Shown piece by piece: positions 63,335-64,000 of a DNA stretch of 64,000 nt. The position numbers were made by a program, and so were the translations under genes. Within the stretch, counting starts at the first letter, position 1, and the number at the start of each line of letters is the position of its first letter. Origin of the DNA: Proteobacteria bacterium UBA981 (GTDB lineage Bacteria; Pseudomonadota; Gammaproteobacteria; Ga0077536); the NCBI GenBank assembly GCA_002292285.1, contig DBBP01000008.1:633876-697875 (forward strand), read 5' to 3'. Under the pieces are notes generated by a model. That model made no database searches. It had not been told where the DNA came from and was given only the letters and a program-made list of their open reading frames with translations.

Positions 63335-63383
63335 CGGGTTGTCCTCTGTTGTGGGACGGTGTTCCGGCTGTTCCTGCTTCGGA

Positions 63384-64000
63384 TCAGCGGTCGCGCTCGA
63401 CCAGCACACCGGACGCTTGCAGGGCGCTGATTTGTTCAGAGGAATAACCCAGCAAGCCACTCAGGACTTCGGCATTGTGCTGACCAAGCGTCGGCGCGAC
63501 CAGTTCGAGTCGCTCCGGCTGCTCGGAGAAACGGAGCGGAAAACCGGGGATTGCGAGTGGGCCCATGACCGGGTCGACAATCTCGTTAATCATGCCGCGC
63601 TCACGGAAGTAGGGATGATTGATCGCATCCGACGGATCCATCACCGGCGCCGCAGGCACGCGATGCTTCTCCAGATGGTCGAGCACGGCGTCGTTATCCG
63701 GAAACGCTTTCATCCAATTCTCGATAATCTCAATGATCTCAAGCTGACGCGTGCCGCGCGAAGGAGGATCAGCGTAGCGCGGATCGAGTTCCAACTCCGG
63801 TCGACCGATGGCAGCGCACACATTCTTCCATTGCGGTTGTAGGGAAAGAATGCAGATGTAGCCACTCGGACCGTGGAAAACGCCGAACGGCGCGATCAGT
63901 TCGTGGTGATTACCTTGCCGGTGCGGTTTGAATTCGCCCTTGGTCAAAGTAAACCCTTGCAGCGAGATATCATGCATGTGGAACATCGCATCGACCATGC
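63384..64000 (-). CDS. CaiB/BaiF family CoA-transferase (5' part outside window)
   Basis: This is the C-terminal half only. It has VDAMFHMHDISLQGF, GPSGYICILSLQPQWKNVCAAIG, HPYFRERGMINEI and LGQHNAEVLSGLLGYSSEQI, the typical end of the family. It leads the minus-strand run of amidase, monooxygenase and SDR. A complete paralogue is at 1361-2599. Confidence 0.93.
   Translation of the reverse strand, partial: MVDAMFHMHDISLQGFTLTKGEFKPHRQGNHHELIAPFGVFHGPSGYICILSLQPQWKNVCAAIGRPELELDPRYADPPSRGTRQLEIIEIIENWMKAFPDNDAVLDHLEKHRVPAAPVMDPSDAINHPYFRERGMINEIVDPVMGPLAIPGFPLRFSEQPERLELVAPTLGQHNAEVLSGLLGYSSEQISALQASGVLVERDR

Overview
The window is a chromosomal segment of a moderately GC-rich Gram-negative bacterium, most likely an uncultured gammaproteobacterium with a catabolic, aerobic lifestyle. 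Supporting signs are a full-length GlnD, a DeaD-type helicase with a DbpA-like RNA-binding domain, a TonB-dependent receptor, a lipoprotein Tpx, a flavocytochrome c sulfide dehydrogenase pair, and many acyl-CoA, luciferase-like (LLM) and short-chain dehydrogenase (SDR) genes. No rRNA, tRNA, CRISPR array or complete insertion sequence was seen, so placement below phylum or class is inference.

Layout. 1-5225 (minus): a catabolic run of LLM monooxygenase, two crotonases, CoA-transferase and glutathione transferase, ending in an SDR-like protein with both diagnostic motifs of halohydrin dehalogenases. 5601-8091 (minus): a small secreted protein and a two-gene redox unit. Its second gene is a UGSC-family selenoprotein whose in-frame UGA is followed by a good bacterial SECIS hairpin; ORF callers would split it in two. 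8335-11914 (minus): a sulfotransferase and an 868-residue deacetylase-like/methyltransferase/helical fusion. 12466-18267: an OsmC/HD pair, an LLM enzyme, and an SDR/thiolase-like/DUF35/hot-dog/hot-dog operon resembling the hydratase and retro-aldolase modules of steroid side-chain degradation. 18277-24821 (minus): sulfide dehydrogenase FccAB, DEAD-box helicase, GlnD. 24962-32150: GST, amidohydrolase and glyoxalase II-like genes, a hydrolase, and an SDR-Rieske-PQQ dehydrogenase run in which the quinoprotein carries the D-x-D signature linked to lanthanide use.

32151-32425 holds a MITE-like element and a partial second copy between convergent genes. 32440-36771 (minus) is a four-gene glxBCD/glnT cluster, equivalent in make-up to mgsABC-gmaS for N-methylglutamate / gamma-glutamylmethylamide metabolism. 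36873-39575 has a YbaK-like deacylase, a haloalkane dehalogenase (HLD-I type) and small genes. 39800-45628: two paralogous secreted beta-propeller-like proteins flank an LLM enzyme and a TonB-dependent receptor. 45991-52332: LLM enzyme, epoxide-hydrolase-like protein, a DUF255 thioredoxin protein fused to a DsbD-alpha-like domain, Tpx and an SDR.

52500-59093 looks accessory. It has an outer-membrane barrel with an AT-rich promoter/operator, a frameshifted C-terminal relic of a filamentous haemagglutinin-type adhesin, a two-gene unit of a lipase-like alpha/beta hydrolase and a helical-repeat trypsin-like protease, another LLM enzyme and a FecR-domain protein. 59316-64000 (minus) holds an SDR, a Baeyer-Villiger monooxygenase, an amidase and a CoA-transferase cut by the window edge.

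The strongest items for a second look are the UGSC selenoprotein pair, the halohydrin dehalogenase candidate, the lipase/protease pair, the sulfotransferase/fusion pair and the lanthanide-signature quinoprotein with its Rieske neighbour.
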